Origin: Flaccisagitta enflata
Taxonomy: Eukaryota; Chaetognatha; Sagittoidea; Aphragmophora
NCBI GenBank assembly: GCA_965153355.1
Contig: OZ231127.1
Location: forward strand, 74,834,001 to 74,898,000
DNA length: 64,000 bases
Reading direction: 5' to 3'
Numbering within the stretch: position 1 is the stretch's first letter; each line of letters begins with the position of its first letter. Of this stretch, positions 32,438 to 44,900 are shown piece after piece. A program made the position numbers and the translations under genes. Below the pieces are notes generated by a model. The model did no database searches, was not told the DNA's origin, and saw only the letters and a list, made by a program, of their open reading frames with translations.

Positions 32438-32581
32438 TTTTTAGTCGCGGACTAGCAACTCTATAAGAGGCTTTGTCCGTCCGTCGGTTGGTCGGTCCGT
32501 CACGCTCGAGTGGAAAAACACGCAATTCTGCCCCTGCCCACCCAACCACGATTGATATTGGCCGTGTATGCGGCCTTGTTA
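32438..32581 (-). mobile_element. Type B hairpin element inserted in the hAT copy
   Basis: On the minus strand the head is AACAAGGCCGCATACACGGC, then CCCAACC-type blocks, GGGTGGGCAGGGGCAG, GACC/GACGG and ACAAAGCCTCTTATAGAG. The hairpin is AGTTGC-TAGTCC-GCGACT plus A-run, with one G-T wobble in the stem. It sits directly against the transposase fragment, so it inserted after or during decay of the hAT copy. Confidence 0.75.
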
Positions 32582-32995
32582 TTTCGGATAAGATGTCCGT
32601 TTGAGAAGACAATTTTTCTTTTCCTATTTTGTCTTGCTTTCCCGCTAAAAATGAATGCAGCTCCTCTATTTTGCTCTTTTTTTCTTTGGGTTTTAATCGC
32701 CGTTTTCTAAATAAATGAATAAAAATTTTCCTTCGAGGATTTTTTTATTGCTCGAGCAATTAATACAAGATTTTAATCGATTAATGCTCGATTAATTGCT
32801 TGCTCGGTAACATTACTAGATGGAAGAAGGAAGAAAAAAAGGAAGGAAAGATGGAAAGAAAGAAAGAATTGAAGGAAGGAAGGAATGAAGGAGGGAAAGA
32901 GTATGTATGCATGTAGCAGAGTGTGTTACTGTAAAACAAAGCACGCAGCTGTTGGCCTGTTGGGCTTGTTTTTTATTATATTCCAAAATTCTTAC

Positions 32996-35900
32996 CTGAG
33001 ATTGTTTTCCATCACCAGCAGTGGATTCTAGGTAAGAATATTCTGGTCGTAAAACATTGACACCATCTTCAACAGTTTCTGTCAGCAGTGATGTTACTGA
33101 TGAATCAGCCATCTGAAGGGATTTTACTCTTCTCCTTTTCTTTCGTATTGGTACGAAAGGAGTTTTTGATAGATCATCATTTGAAAATGCTTTTCTCATA
33201 ATTGAAATATCCTCCTTTTCTTCCAACTTGTTGCTTATTCCCCATTGGATTTCATTATCATCAGAGGTTGAGGAATTGCCCTCCACTGCAGAGGTGACGT
33301 CTTGATGTGACTCAATTGCTGGCAAACCTCTCTTATTGTCTTCCCATACATTAGTTGCCAAAATTTCATCTTTTGTTTGCTCTCTGTTTATCACTGTCAT
33401 TGATGAATTAATTGTTGAGGTTGGTGGTGAATGCTGAAGAGTTTTCTCTATGTTTACCTTGGGGATGTTCTCTACTACTAAAGTTTCACTGGTGGTAAGA
33501 TTTTTTTCCATGACAGTAACTTCATTAGATACTGATAAATTTGAAATTGCTAACTCAAAGATGTCATCATTAACAGATTTCTCCGCAGTTTTAGCTGCTT
33601 CCAAAGCTATTTCTGTGGGAAAGATTTCTCCAGGAGGTAGAGCACTATCTGGCACCACTCTTTTTTTCTTTTTATTTTTCTTTCGCTTTTGGGTTGAAGG
33701 CATCAAACTTTCATCAACTGCTGCAATGTTTTCAATTTGACTTGCACTTATCTCTGATAAACCCTCTACAGTTTCTTCAGATCCCCTCAAAGTCAGATTT
33801 TCAACAATAACATCTTGCTTAATTCCGTAACTGTCATCAGAAATGTTTGCTATAGGCTCCCCAACCAGTTCTGATTCCATTACTGTGAAGGTTTCATTAA
33901 TACATTCTTTGGCAGGCTGTGGTTCAGTCGATGAGAGATCATCAATATCTGGAATAACCTCTACTTGATCTCCAGTAGACAATGGGATTACAGGAAGTGG
34001 CTCCTCATTTACTGTAGTTGCGGAATGTAAATCGCTTGTCTCTAGCCTGTTTTCACCATTACATGATTTTTCCTGAACTGACAGAATTTCATAAGTTTCA
34101 AGGCCCAATGCAGCAGATTCCTCAACAACAGTTGCCTTTTCTAAATTTTGACTTAAGACCACATTCAATTTGGAATCATTTATATCAGTATTGCAGACCT
34201 TTTTTCCTTGGGCGTATTGGTCTACATCATCAGGGGCACCTCTTTCCAACATTATATCATTTTCAGTGGTGCTGATTGTTGTGGAAACATCTTTGATTAG
34301 AGGAGAGCTCTCCCTCTTGACTTTCTTCTTCTTTTTCTTTTGTTTACGTTTCTTGGTTGTGGGAATTTCTCTATTTTCTGCAAGTTTGTTACTTGGAGAT
34401 ACTTCCCTGGCTGCCAGATCAATGACTCCTGTATATGAAACAGAACAGAAATCATCAGGGATGATTGGGGTGTGTCCCGCCTCAACCAAATAACTTCCTT
34501 GAGTTTCACTCTCAGTTGGTAACATCATGTCACCCCAAGAAATTTGCTCCGCATCTAATGAGACACATTGGTTTGTAGACACTGTGTCTCGGAATGGAAT
34601 ACTTTCAAATGTTTGATCATTTGTTTCATTGGTTTCCAAATTTGAGAATAAATTGGTTGACACTTGATGCTGTCCTTTTGTCAAAAGCATTCTTGAAGGA
34701 GATTCTTTATTGGGAATTTCTGAAATTTGCTCTGTGGAACTGATGGTGATTATTTCTGCAGTTGTTTTAAGTGTCTTTTGAACTTCAATGCTGCCTTTTG
34801 TTTCTTTTATACTGATGTCATGTATTACGTCATCATACAAAATTTCAACACTGTTTGGAGTCCTTACTACCACATCAGTTTCTGTTTCAGCTGCAGTCAA
34901 TTGCTGTGTAGTGAAATCTCTTGTAGACAGTTCAATCTTGACTTCAGATGAGACTTCCCTAGTAGCAAAATCCTCATCATTTTTTTGCTCACCTTCTGTT
35001 GTTTGTACATGATCTCTCAATTCTATGTCCACCATGTGACTGTTATCTCTTAAATCTGATGCAATTGATTCAGCTTCAGATAATTGTGCATCACTTTTAA
35101 GTGGTGTTATCTCATTATCCGAGAAAGTTTTATCCAATCCAAATGAAGCATTTATTTCCGTAGACACTTCTTTAGATAATGAAACACTGGCTGATTTTAC
35201 TGCTTCATTGAGTTCTGAAGTAGATGAAAGTTCTAAGATCACTTGGTCTTTCTTTGCTGACGGCTTTCCAAATTTTGATTCTCTATTGACATTTTCAGAT
35301 GCTTGCTGTAAACAGGAATTAATTGTTCCATCCACCATTTCAATTGTCTCTTGATCATTATCAGTTTCTTCAACAGTCAGAACTTGTATACCATCACCAC
35401 TTACATTTTCATCATTAACCAATGTGTAATCATGGATCAACGTACAGTTTGAATCCAACTCTCCACCAATCTCAATTAATTGCTTCATATCTTGAGCTAA
35501 AACATCTGTGGCCCTGGTGTCTATTGCCTTAGTTATTTCCATCGAAATACTTTCTACAACTGTTACATTTTGCTCAGTGGCCGACAAGTCTTTATCATCC
35601 AAGACACCCATAACTGCTGCAGAGGGTGTTTTTACTTCTGTTACTGGAGCAGATTCTATGTCAGACAACACAGCTTGAGAGAAGATGGTTTCTGTATCAA
35701 TTTCAGATGGTTTAGTCAAATATGCCAAAGTTCTTTTTTCCATTGACACAGCCTGTGAGACTGAAAGATCATGTGAAGAATCATGAGTTTTGTTAATGAT
35801 ATCTGACATCTCTGTTTCACCTTCAATCATTTTCTGTATATCCTGAGGTAATTCAGCTGTTTGAGAGGCATCTTCTGTTGTTGTCACTAAAGCTATTTTC

Positions 35901-38900
35901 TCTCCAGCTACCGCTGTTCCTCCCCCTCCTAGGAAAATCTCTTTGGTTGCAGACTTTTTACATTCCTCAGACAAGTTTTCAGCAGAAATGTCTTTCTCAG
36001 TTGACTGTGATTTCACCTGGAGAGAAGACTCTCTTTTCACTTTTTTTTTCTTTTTCTTGGCTTTCCGTTTAGGCAACGTTGGTGCAGGACTTACATCTTC
36101 ATCATGTGCAGCAGCGTGAATTTCCTGAGAGGACAGTGAAGTTCTAGTTGTCTCTGGTTCTTTGATAGAAGGTTCTTCCTCAGAAACAATATCCACAGAA
36201 GGTTCTAGTAAAATCAGGGGTTCACTTTTCATTGACCCACCCTCATAGGCTTCATGAAATTGTCCAATTAGGGAGCATTCCTCATTCTTTTTAGTCTCAT
36301 CTGTTGATGTTTTGGATATCTGGGCAGTTATTTCAGTATCATCCTCAGGGAACAAAACCTTAGTGATCTCTGCACGGTCCTGCATCACTGTTATTTGGTT
36401 GTCCATATTGGTTGAATCTGTATTCTTGGAAATGATTTCAGATTTAAAATCATCTATGGATTCTTTACAATCTTCAATTGATTCAATCTCCTCTATTGAA
36501 GAAAATATTACATTGTCCACATCCATGGTTTCAAGAGTAGTATATTGTTCCAGTGATGGGGATTCAATGGAAATGCATGATTTTTCTTTGTCTTCTCTCA
36601 TGACAGTGGCTAATAAAGATTCTTCTTCTGTTCCTTCCATTATCCCTGCAATAACTGATCTACATGGAGTTGCTGCAATATCCCCCAAAATTCCCACTAA
36701 GTCAGAATACTGATCAGTTTCTCTGGTTACTTTTGGGTCATGTAATTCTTTTGAGTCTTTTCTTGTCTGCTTAACTTTTTCTAGTCCATGGTCAGTTTCA
36801 ACCTCCTCTAGAAGCACAACTGACTCAGACAATGGTTCAACCATTGATATGCATTCATTGCCACTGATACTCATGGTTGTATTGGCTTCTACTGTATTAG
36901 AAGTATTTTCCGTTTGAGGAATTTCAGTTGATTTATTTAAGGGGTCTGTTTTTACTTTCTTTTTCTTCTTTTTTGTTTGTTCTGGAAAGTGAAGTTGTCC
37001 AGTAGTTGATTCTGTTCCAGTCACTGTGTGAATGGGTCTGACTTCTTTCCCATCATCCTCTATTCCTAATTTTCTCACGCTTGATGATATTTCAACCATA
37101 TTTTCAATGTTAATGGATTCAACTTTTGTATCCATGACTTGATCTGTGACATTATCTGGAGTTAAATCCTCGATGTCTCCTGGAACAACAGGTGCTTTGA
37201 AAAATACTTGCTTAGTTTCCTCAAGATTGAGGGTGGGTTGTGCCTCTGAAGCATCAGCTTTTACCTCAGTTGTTTCTTCATCTAGAGTAATAGACAAAAC
37301 CGGATTTGAAACTGGTGGTGATGCTGATTTTGTTTTTTCCTTGTCAGATTCAAAATCTGTGAGATCTTTTCCGATTTCATGAAATGTTTCTTGAATTAAA
37401 GATGACTCATCACATTTTGAAGTGGCCAAATGATCTTCACTTTCTAACTGGCATTCAACCTCTACATCAGCTTCAAGAAAGCTGGTTTCCAAGTTGTGGT
37501 CTGTTATGAAAACTGGCTGAACTGATCCATCATCATGAGCAAAAACCAGTTGCTGTTCAGCCATTGTGGCAGAATTCAAATTATCCTTCATGTCATTTTT
37601 TTCTGGTTTTTGGGAAAAAATCAATTCCTCATTAGCCTCAGTTGTAACCTCAATGGCTGCAATCAAATCATTGCTCATATCAGTTTTTGCAACTTCTTGA
37701 TCAGAAGCCTCTGTAGATTCTTCAATGGCAGGGATGAAATTATCTTCTGCCGCATCTTTTTCTACTATTATATCTTTTTTAATTTCTGCTTCTTTTTGTT
37801 TAATGTCAATGTTTGCTAAAACTTGTTCTGTTGTCAAAACATTCTCAGCCACAGGAGAAACTCCTGCTTGGGGTTCTATTGAATGGTCAACAGGATCACT
37901 CTTACCTTTCTTTTTCTTCTTTTTCATCTTCCTTGATGGAGTAATTGGTGAGTTTTCTCCATCACCTAGGGATTTTTCCACTGAATTTTCTGCCAATGTT
38001 TCAGTGATCACTTTTTCTGTCATACCAACATCTGTCAAGGTTTCAGTTTCAGAAGTTGCAGTGTTTTCAATCATACACATATCAGTCCTCAAAATGTATT
38101 TTTCATTTGCAGAACTATGATCTGAGATTTTGGCTCTTTTTTCAGATCCTTCATCTAGTTCAATGACTGATTGGATATCTACACCTGCCAACCTTTCAAT
38201 TGTTGAGTAATCATGAGTTGCCTGATCAACCGAGTCAGCATTTAGATCAGGTGATTTGATCAATAATGATTGCACAGGCAATAAGGCATTATTATCTTCA
38301 TGAAATTGCTCCATTCCAGTGAATTGTGCTGCAGTTGAATATTCAATTACTGCAACATTTTCGACACAGGATTCTAAACTTTCGGCAGTCAAAGCATCTG
38401 CCATATCCATTATTATTTCTGATGTAACATCAACCGAGTTATCTGAAACATATTCCTTAGCAAAGAATTCCTCAGGTAATTCAACATGAGGAACTGTAGT
38501 AGCCTCTGATGATGCAGTTGTTTCTACAATTGAAGAGTCCATGTACAAAGTTGTAACTTTAGCTTTTGAATCTTTAGTTAAGTCACTATGAGCCACTTTG
38601 AATGGTTCATCAGTAGAAGAATATTGATTGGCTTCACCAATTTCAGCTGCAATGACTGCAACTTTTTCTTGTACGTTTGATTTCCTGTTCATATTAATTG
38701 CAGCTGCTTCTTCATCAGTTGACACATCTTGCAGTGTGGATTTGTCTAAAGGTGAAAAGGATTGAACTTGTTCTGAGAGATCATCAGATGAAATAATGAA
38801 TTCCTTTCCTAATTGTGATTCATCAGATATCGATACTTCATCAATTGCTTCTAGGGAGAATGATTTCTGTGTCTTCATTTTGTAAATTTGTTCTCTATAT

Positions 38901-41900
38901 GGACCATTTGATTTTAGCCAGTTGCTCTTACCTGATTGCAAAATTTTCATCAAAGGAGTTCTTGATAAACTTTGCTTTGCTGGCAATTCTGCAGCTTTTG
39001 TTGATATAGTTACAATTTCGATAATTTCTTCAGTTTCTTCCTCAGTGTCAAAATCTTCATCTGAGGAATCTACCTTGTTTATCTCAGTTGTAGAACTGTT
39101 TGCATTTGTAACACTTTCGGCTTGAGTATTTTCTGCAGGTAGTGATGAATTGTCAGTAAACCAATCTGAACTGATCTTTTCACTGATGGATTCCTTAACC
39201 AAAACTTCTTTTGAGTCTTTTTCTTTATAAACCCTTGATTCATTGGTCTCAATTGTTGTTTCAGTAAACAAAGAGCTATCTCTTGTTGGGATTTTCTGCT
39301 GTATAAAATCTTCTGCTATTACAACAGTTAACGCTTCCTTGGTGTTCACTGAAGAAACAGGGTCTTCAACTTTGAAAGCAATGGAATCATCCAGGCTCTT
39401 TATAAGTGATTGGTCAGATGGACAAGGACACACTTTGTCGATTTTGGTTGTTTCAAAAGATGAGGTTTCTTTAGTTTTTGAGTCCTCAAGATCTTCACTG
39501 GTTTGTAAATATTTCTCATGTGATGCAAGATTTTTTACTGAATATGCTTCAATCACTGAGAGTGATTCAACTTCATCAGCTTTAGCAGTTTCTACCACAA
39601 CTTTATCTGATATTTCATTTGTTAATAACAGATTAAAGTTTGCATTATGTAAAGATACATCAACTCTATTGGGCGCTAATGACTCTGCAAATGGTGAATG
39701 ATCAATAGATGATGAGTCTTTGGGTTCTTCAACAATTTCTGTTTTGATTTCTTTGGAATCAGTCATTTCATTCACCACATATTGTAACCCCTGGGCCCCG
39801 ATACTTTTTGTGTCTCCCTCCTTGGCCAAATGAGATTTATCAGCTATGAATAGAGGCTCCCCCTGAATTGCGGACACATTTTTAATGTGTTCCATGACCG
39901 GTTCTTTATGAGTTTCCGTTAATGATTCATTTGTTACAACATCAGTTATTGATTCTGCATATACTTCTTCAATTTTCTCTTGAGTTGTTTCAATGATTTC
40001 TTTTGGTGTCAAGACTTGTTGGGAAGAAGAGGATGTTTCAAATTCTGTATCTCTTAATGCAAAATTAGCAGAATTAGTTTTTGGATCCTCTTCCATTTGA
40101 TCCTCAGCCTCTGCTTTCTTTGCTTTCTTCTTCTTCTTCTTCTTTGTTTTCCTCTTTGGGGTGATTGGATTGCTATCAAGTTCTTCAGTGATTGTTGTCT
40201 TCACAGATTCATTATCCACGGGCAACTGTTCTGTTGTCTCTGGTTGTAGCTTATCGGCATTTTGAGTTTTGCCCATTTGATTTATAATGTCAACATGTTC
40301 AATCATTGGTGTACACTGAGTTGTTGACTCTTCAGATAGGGTGTGTGTAAATTCTATTGCTGTCTTGGTTGTCACACTTTTTCCATCAATTTCCTTTCCT
40401 TCCACTGAAGTCTTTGTTGCAATCTCTTCAATTCTATCCTTTGAGGAGATGCTAAAATCATGTCCCTCATTAATTCTTGTTACTTCTTCAATGGTTAGAG
40501 TTTGTTTTGTGTCAAGAATTTGCTCTTGGGATGATGCCTCATTGAGAGATAAAACTTCACTCGCTAAGATCATTTCTGTTTCCAAAAAAGGAGCAATTTT
40601 TGTTTCCTGACATTTTGGGGTAACTTCTTCAGAGACACTTATTTCAGATATTGTAGGTTCGTCGGGGGGCAACAATTTGAGATTTTCAGCTCTAGGAAAT
40701 GTGTCACTAATCTCAGTCATTTCAACATCATATGACTCTTGAAGGTTTGCATTTGTTTGAAATATTTCAACTTGCAAATTTTCTTTCTCTTGTTGTCCAG
40801 AGTTTGCCTTAAACAATGTGTCTTGGTCTTGATGTTCTAGCAAACCTGTCATAATTTCAGATGACAGAACTCTTTCAAGTCTTAAAATCTCCTGCAGTGA
40901 TGATTCAGTTTTTACTTCTGGAGATGATTTAGCTGCAGCAGCAAAATTTTTCAAGTCAGACTCATCAGTGGTTTCCATTGATGTGACTGACAAACCAGTG
41001 GTAGTTAGCTCACCATCAATAATATCACCATGAGTTGTTACCATTTCTTCAGGTATAGAAATACTCTTAGTGGGTGTCTTTATTAATGACTTGTCTATAT
41101 CTATTCCAGTGGTTTGTCTTAAAGACAAATTAGCTTGCTCAGGTGCACATGTTTTAGACATTTCTACTTCTAAACATTCATTATCTTGGTTGTAATTGGG
41201 TTCTATCAATGCAGTTATGATTTCAGTTGACAAAAAGCTTTCAATTTTGGATACTTCCTCCATTTCTTGTGTTTTTGGCTTGATTTCATTAGCTAAATGT
41301 GATGCGCTCCTGAGTGTTGCATCTAATGGTTCCATTTGAGTCACAAAAGCTAGGGTGTCTATTTCTGAAAAGTCATCAATTGCTTTGCCTTTTTTATCCA
41401 TTTCAAATTCATCCACAACTGCAGCCACACTTACATTGACAATCCCAAAGCCCTCAGCGTCTGTCTTTTCATCAATACTCGAAAGTTTGGGAGACAAAAT
41501 ATCTGGACTGGAAATAACACCTTCTGTCTGTTCCTCTTCTGTGACTAAAGCCCCCACTTCTGTTGAATTTAATGTTGTTGCAATAGGACTTCCAATTTCA
41601 ATGTCATTACTTTCACAAGTTGCAACACAACTTGAAATTGATAAAAGTTCTCCAGCAGCTGAAGATGACTCCAAAACTTCGGACGCATACGTAATAGCTT
41701 TAGTATTTGCTGTTGACATCTCTTCAGTGGCTAAAGACTTGGTCATACTGAGAGATGCTTCTTTGATCTCAACATCATCTTCACAAGCAGAGACATAACT
41801 TAGGATTGATAAATCTTCACTGGCAGCACTTTCATGGGATGAGAAGGATGTAAAATCTGAATCATTATCAAAGCCAAAAGCATTTCTAAATTCAAAAGCT

Positions 41901-44900
41901 TGTTTGGTTGATCTTGAAGGGTTTTGCTCTATTATTACTTTGCCCACTTGCCTTCCCAATTTGCCACTGTCTGTCATGTCTTGGTTGGTATTTGATGATG
42001 TGGTTCCAAATGCAGGGTCGTCAGGCAGAGAAACAATACCTGTAGCAGCACTTTCTGTAGCTTTCTCCTCTGTCACTGAAGCCTCATATTGCTGCACATT
42101 TTCTGTACATTGCTCAATTGTATCAGACAATTTGATTTCAGGCACTGAAGCTTCAGTGTATGACTCCAACAATTTGCTTTGCTGATGTGCTGTACCATCA
42201 GTTGCCTTATTGATTTCACTTGTATCAATGGCAACAGTGACATCAATAGATGTAAGGGCTACTGCTTCTTTGAAAACTTTGTTTTCATCAGTTTTAAGAA
42301 CATCTGTAGCTTCACAGTTGTATTCAAATTCAGGGCTCAAAGTCCGTTGAATCGATACAGCTTCCTCCAATGCATTTCCTTCATTCATGGAAGCTTTTGT
42401 CATGAATAAACCAGACTTGACAGTATGATAACTTTCTTCCATAACCTCGGTATCATTTGCAGTGGCAGAACTTGAGATTGTCATATCTACTACTTCAGTA
42501 TCTACATCTGATGAAGTTGGTTCAACATCAAAAACCTCATCAAAGCCAAAGGCTTTACTGAAGTCAAAGACTTGTTTTGTCATTTTTAAATTGCAAGTTT
42601 CATGCTCTTGTTTTTTCAGTGTTGCTTCAGTTGTTTTACCCTTTTGTGTAGATGAGAACAGGGTCTCCATAGAAGGGTTTTGTTCTTCTAACACCATGAC
42701 CACTTGTTTTTCCAATTTGCCACTCTCTGTAAAGTCTTGGTTGGTATTTGATAGTGTGGTTCCAAATGCATGGTTGTCAGACACAGAAACAATATCTGTA
42801 GCAGCACTTTGTGTTGATATCTCCTCTGTCACTGAAGCCTCATATTGCTGCACATTTTCTGTACATTGCTCAATTGTATCAGACAATTTGATTTCAGGCA
42901 CTGAAGCTTCAGTGTATGACTCCAAAAATTTGCTTTGCTGATGTGCTGTACCATCAGTTGCCTTATTGATTTCACTTGTATCAATGGCAACAGTGACATC
43001 AATAGATGTAAGGGCTACTGCTTCTTTGAAAACTTTGTTTTCATCAGTTTTAAGAACATCTGTAGCTTCACGGTTGTATTCAAATTCAGGGCTCAAAGTC
43101 CGTTGAATCGATACAGCTTCCTCCAATGCATTTCCTTCATTCATGGAAGCTTTTGTCATGAATAAACCAGACTTGACAGTATGATAACTTTCTTCCATAA
43201 CCTCGGTATCATTTGCAGTGGCAGAACTTGAGATTGTCATATCTACTACTTCAGTATCTACATCTGATGAAGTTGGTTCAACATCAAAAACCTCATCAAA
43301 GCCAAAGGCTTTACTGAAGTCAAAGACTTGTTTTGTCATTTTTAAATTGCAAGTTTCATGCTCTTGTTTTTTCAGTGTTGCTTCAGTTGTTTTACCCTTT
43401 TGTGTAGATGAGAACAGGGTCTCCATAGAAGGGTTTTGTTCTTCTAACACCATGACCACTTGTTTTTCCAATTTGCCACTCTCTGTAAAGTCTTGGTTGG
43501 TATTTGATAGTGTGGTTCCAAATGCATGGTTGTCAGACACAGAAACAATATCTGTAGCAGCACTTTGTGTTGATATCTCCTCTGTCACTGAAGCCTCATA
43601 TTGCTGCACATTTTCTGTACATTGCTCAATTGTATAAGACAGTTTGATTTCAGGCACTGAAGCTTCAGTGGTTGCTTCCAACAATTTGCTTTGCTGATGT
43701 GCTTTACCATCAGTTGCCTTATTGATTTCACTTGTATCAATGGGAACAGTGACATCAATAGATGTAAGGGCTACTGCATCTTTGAAAACTTTGTTTTCAT
43801 CAGTTTTAAGAACATCTATAGCTTCACAGTTGTATTCAATTTCAGGGCTCAAAGTCCGTTGAATCGATACAGCTTCCTTCAATGCATTTCCTTCATTCAC
43901 GGAAGCTTTTGTCATGAATGAACCAGACTTGACAGTATGATAACTTTCTTCCATGACCTCAATATCATTTGCAGTGGCAGAACTTGAAATTGTCATATCT
44001 ACTACTTCAGTATCTACATCTGATGAAGTTGGCTCAACATCAAAAACATCATCAAAGCCAAAGGCTTTACTGAAGTCAAAGACTTGTTTTGTTAGTTTTG
44101 AATTGCAAGATTCATGCTCTTGTTTTTTCAGTGTTGCTTCAGTTGTTTTACCCTTTTGTGTAGATGAGAACAGGGTCTCCATAGAAGGGTTTTGTTCTTT
44201 TAACACCTTGACCACTTGTTTTTCCAATTTGCCACTCTCTGTAAAGTCTTGGTTGGCATTTGATAGTGTGGTTCCAAATGCATGGTTGTCAGACACAGAA
44301 ACAATATCTGTAGCAGCACTTTGTGTTGATATCTCCTCTGTCACTGAAGCCTCATATTGCTGCACATTTTCTGTACTTTGCTCAATTGTATCAGACAGTT
44401 TGTTTACAGGCACTGAAGCTTTAGACTCCAAAAATTTGCTTTGCTGATGTGCTCCAAAAATTTGCTTTGCTGATGTGCTTTACCATCAGTTGCCTTATTG
44501 ATTTCACTTGTATCAATGGCAACAGTGAAATCAGTAGATGTAAGGGCTACTGCATCTTTGAAAACTTTGTTTTCATCAGTTTTAAGAACATCTATAGCTT
44601 CACAATTGTATTCAATTTCAGGGCTCAGAGTCCGTTGAATCGATACAGCTTCCTCCAATGCATTTCCTTCATTCACGGAAACTTCTGACATGAATGAACC
44701 TGACTTGACAGTATGAAAACTTTCTTCCATGACCTCAATACCATTGGCAGTGGCAGAACTTGAGATTGTCAAATCTACTACTTCAGTATCTACATCTGAT
44801 GAAGTTGGTTCAACATCAAAAACATCATCAAAGCCAAAGGCTTTACTGAAGTCAAAGACTTGTTTTGTCATTTTTGAATTGCAAGTTTCATGCTCTTGTT

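Larger units (their letters stand above)
31999..32818 (-). mobile_element. hAT transposon, 820 bp, with 8-bp target duplication
   Basis: The left end TAATGATGTTTCCGAGCAA and the right end (inverted) TAGTAATGTTACCGAGCAA form a terminal inverted repeat. Both sides are flanked by GATGGAAG (31991-31998 and 32819-32826), the 8-bp duplication typical of hAT elements. Sub-terminal GCTCGAGCATTAATCGAGCA repeats occur at both ends. The interior keeps only the C-terminal piece of a transposase (32253-32437, minus) and contains an inserted type B hairpin element. The flanks are GGAAG-rich, so a chance match of the duplication is possible but unlikely together with the TIRs and the coding remnant. Confidence 0.8.
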
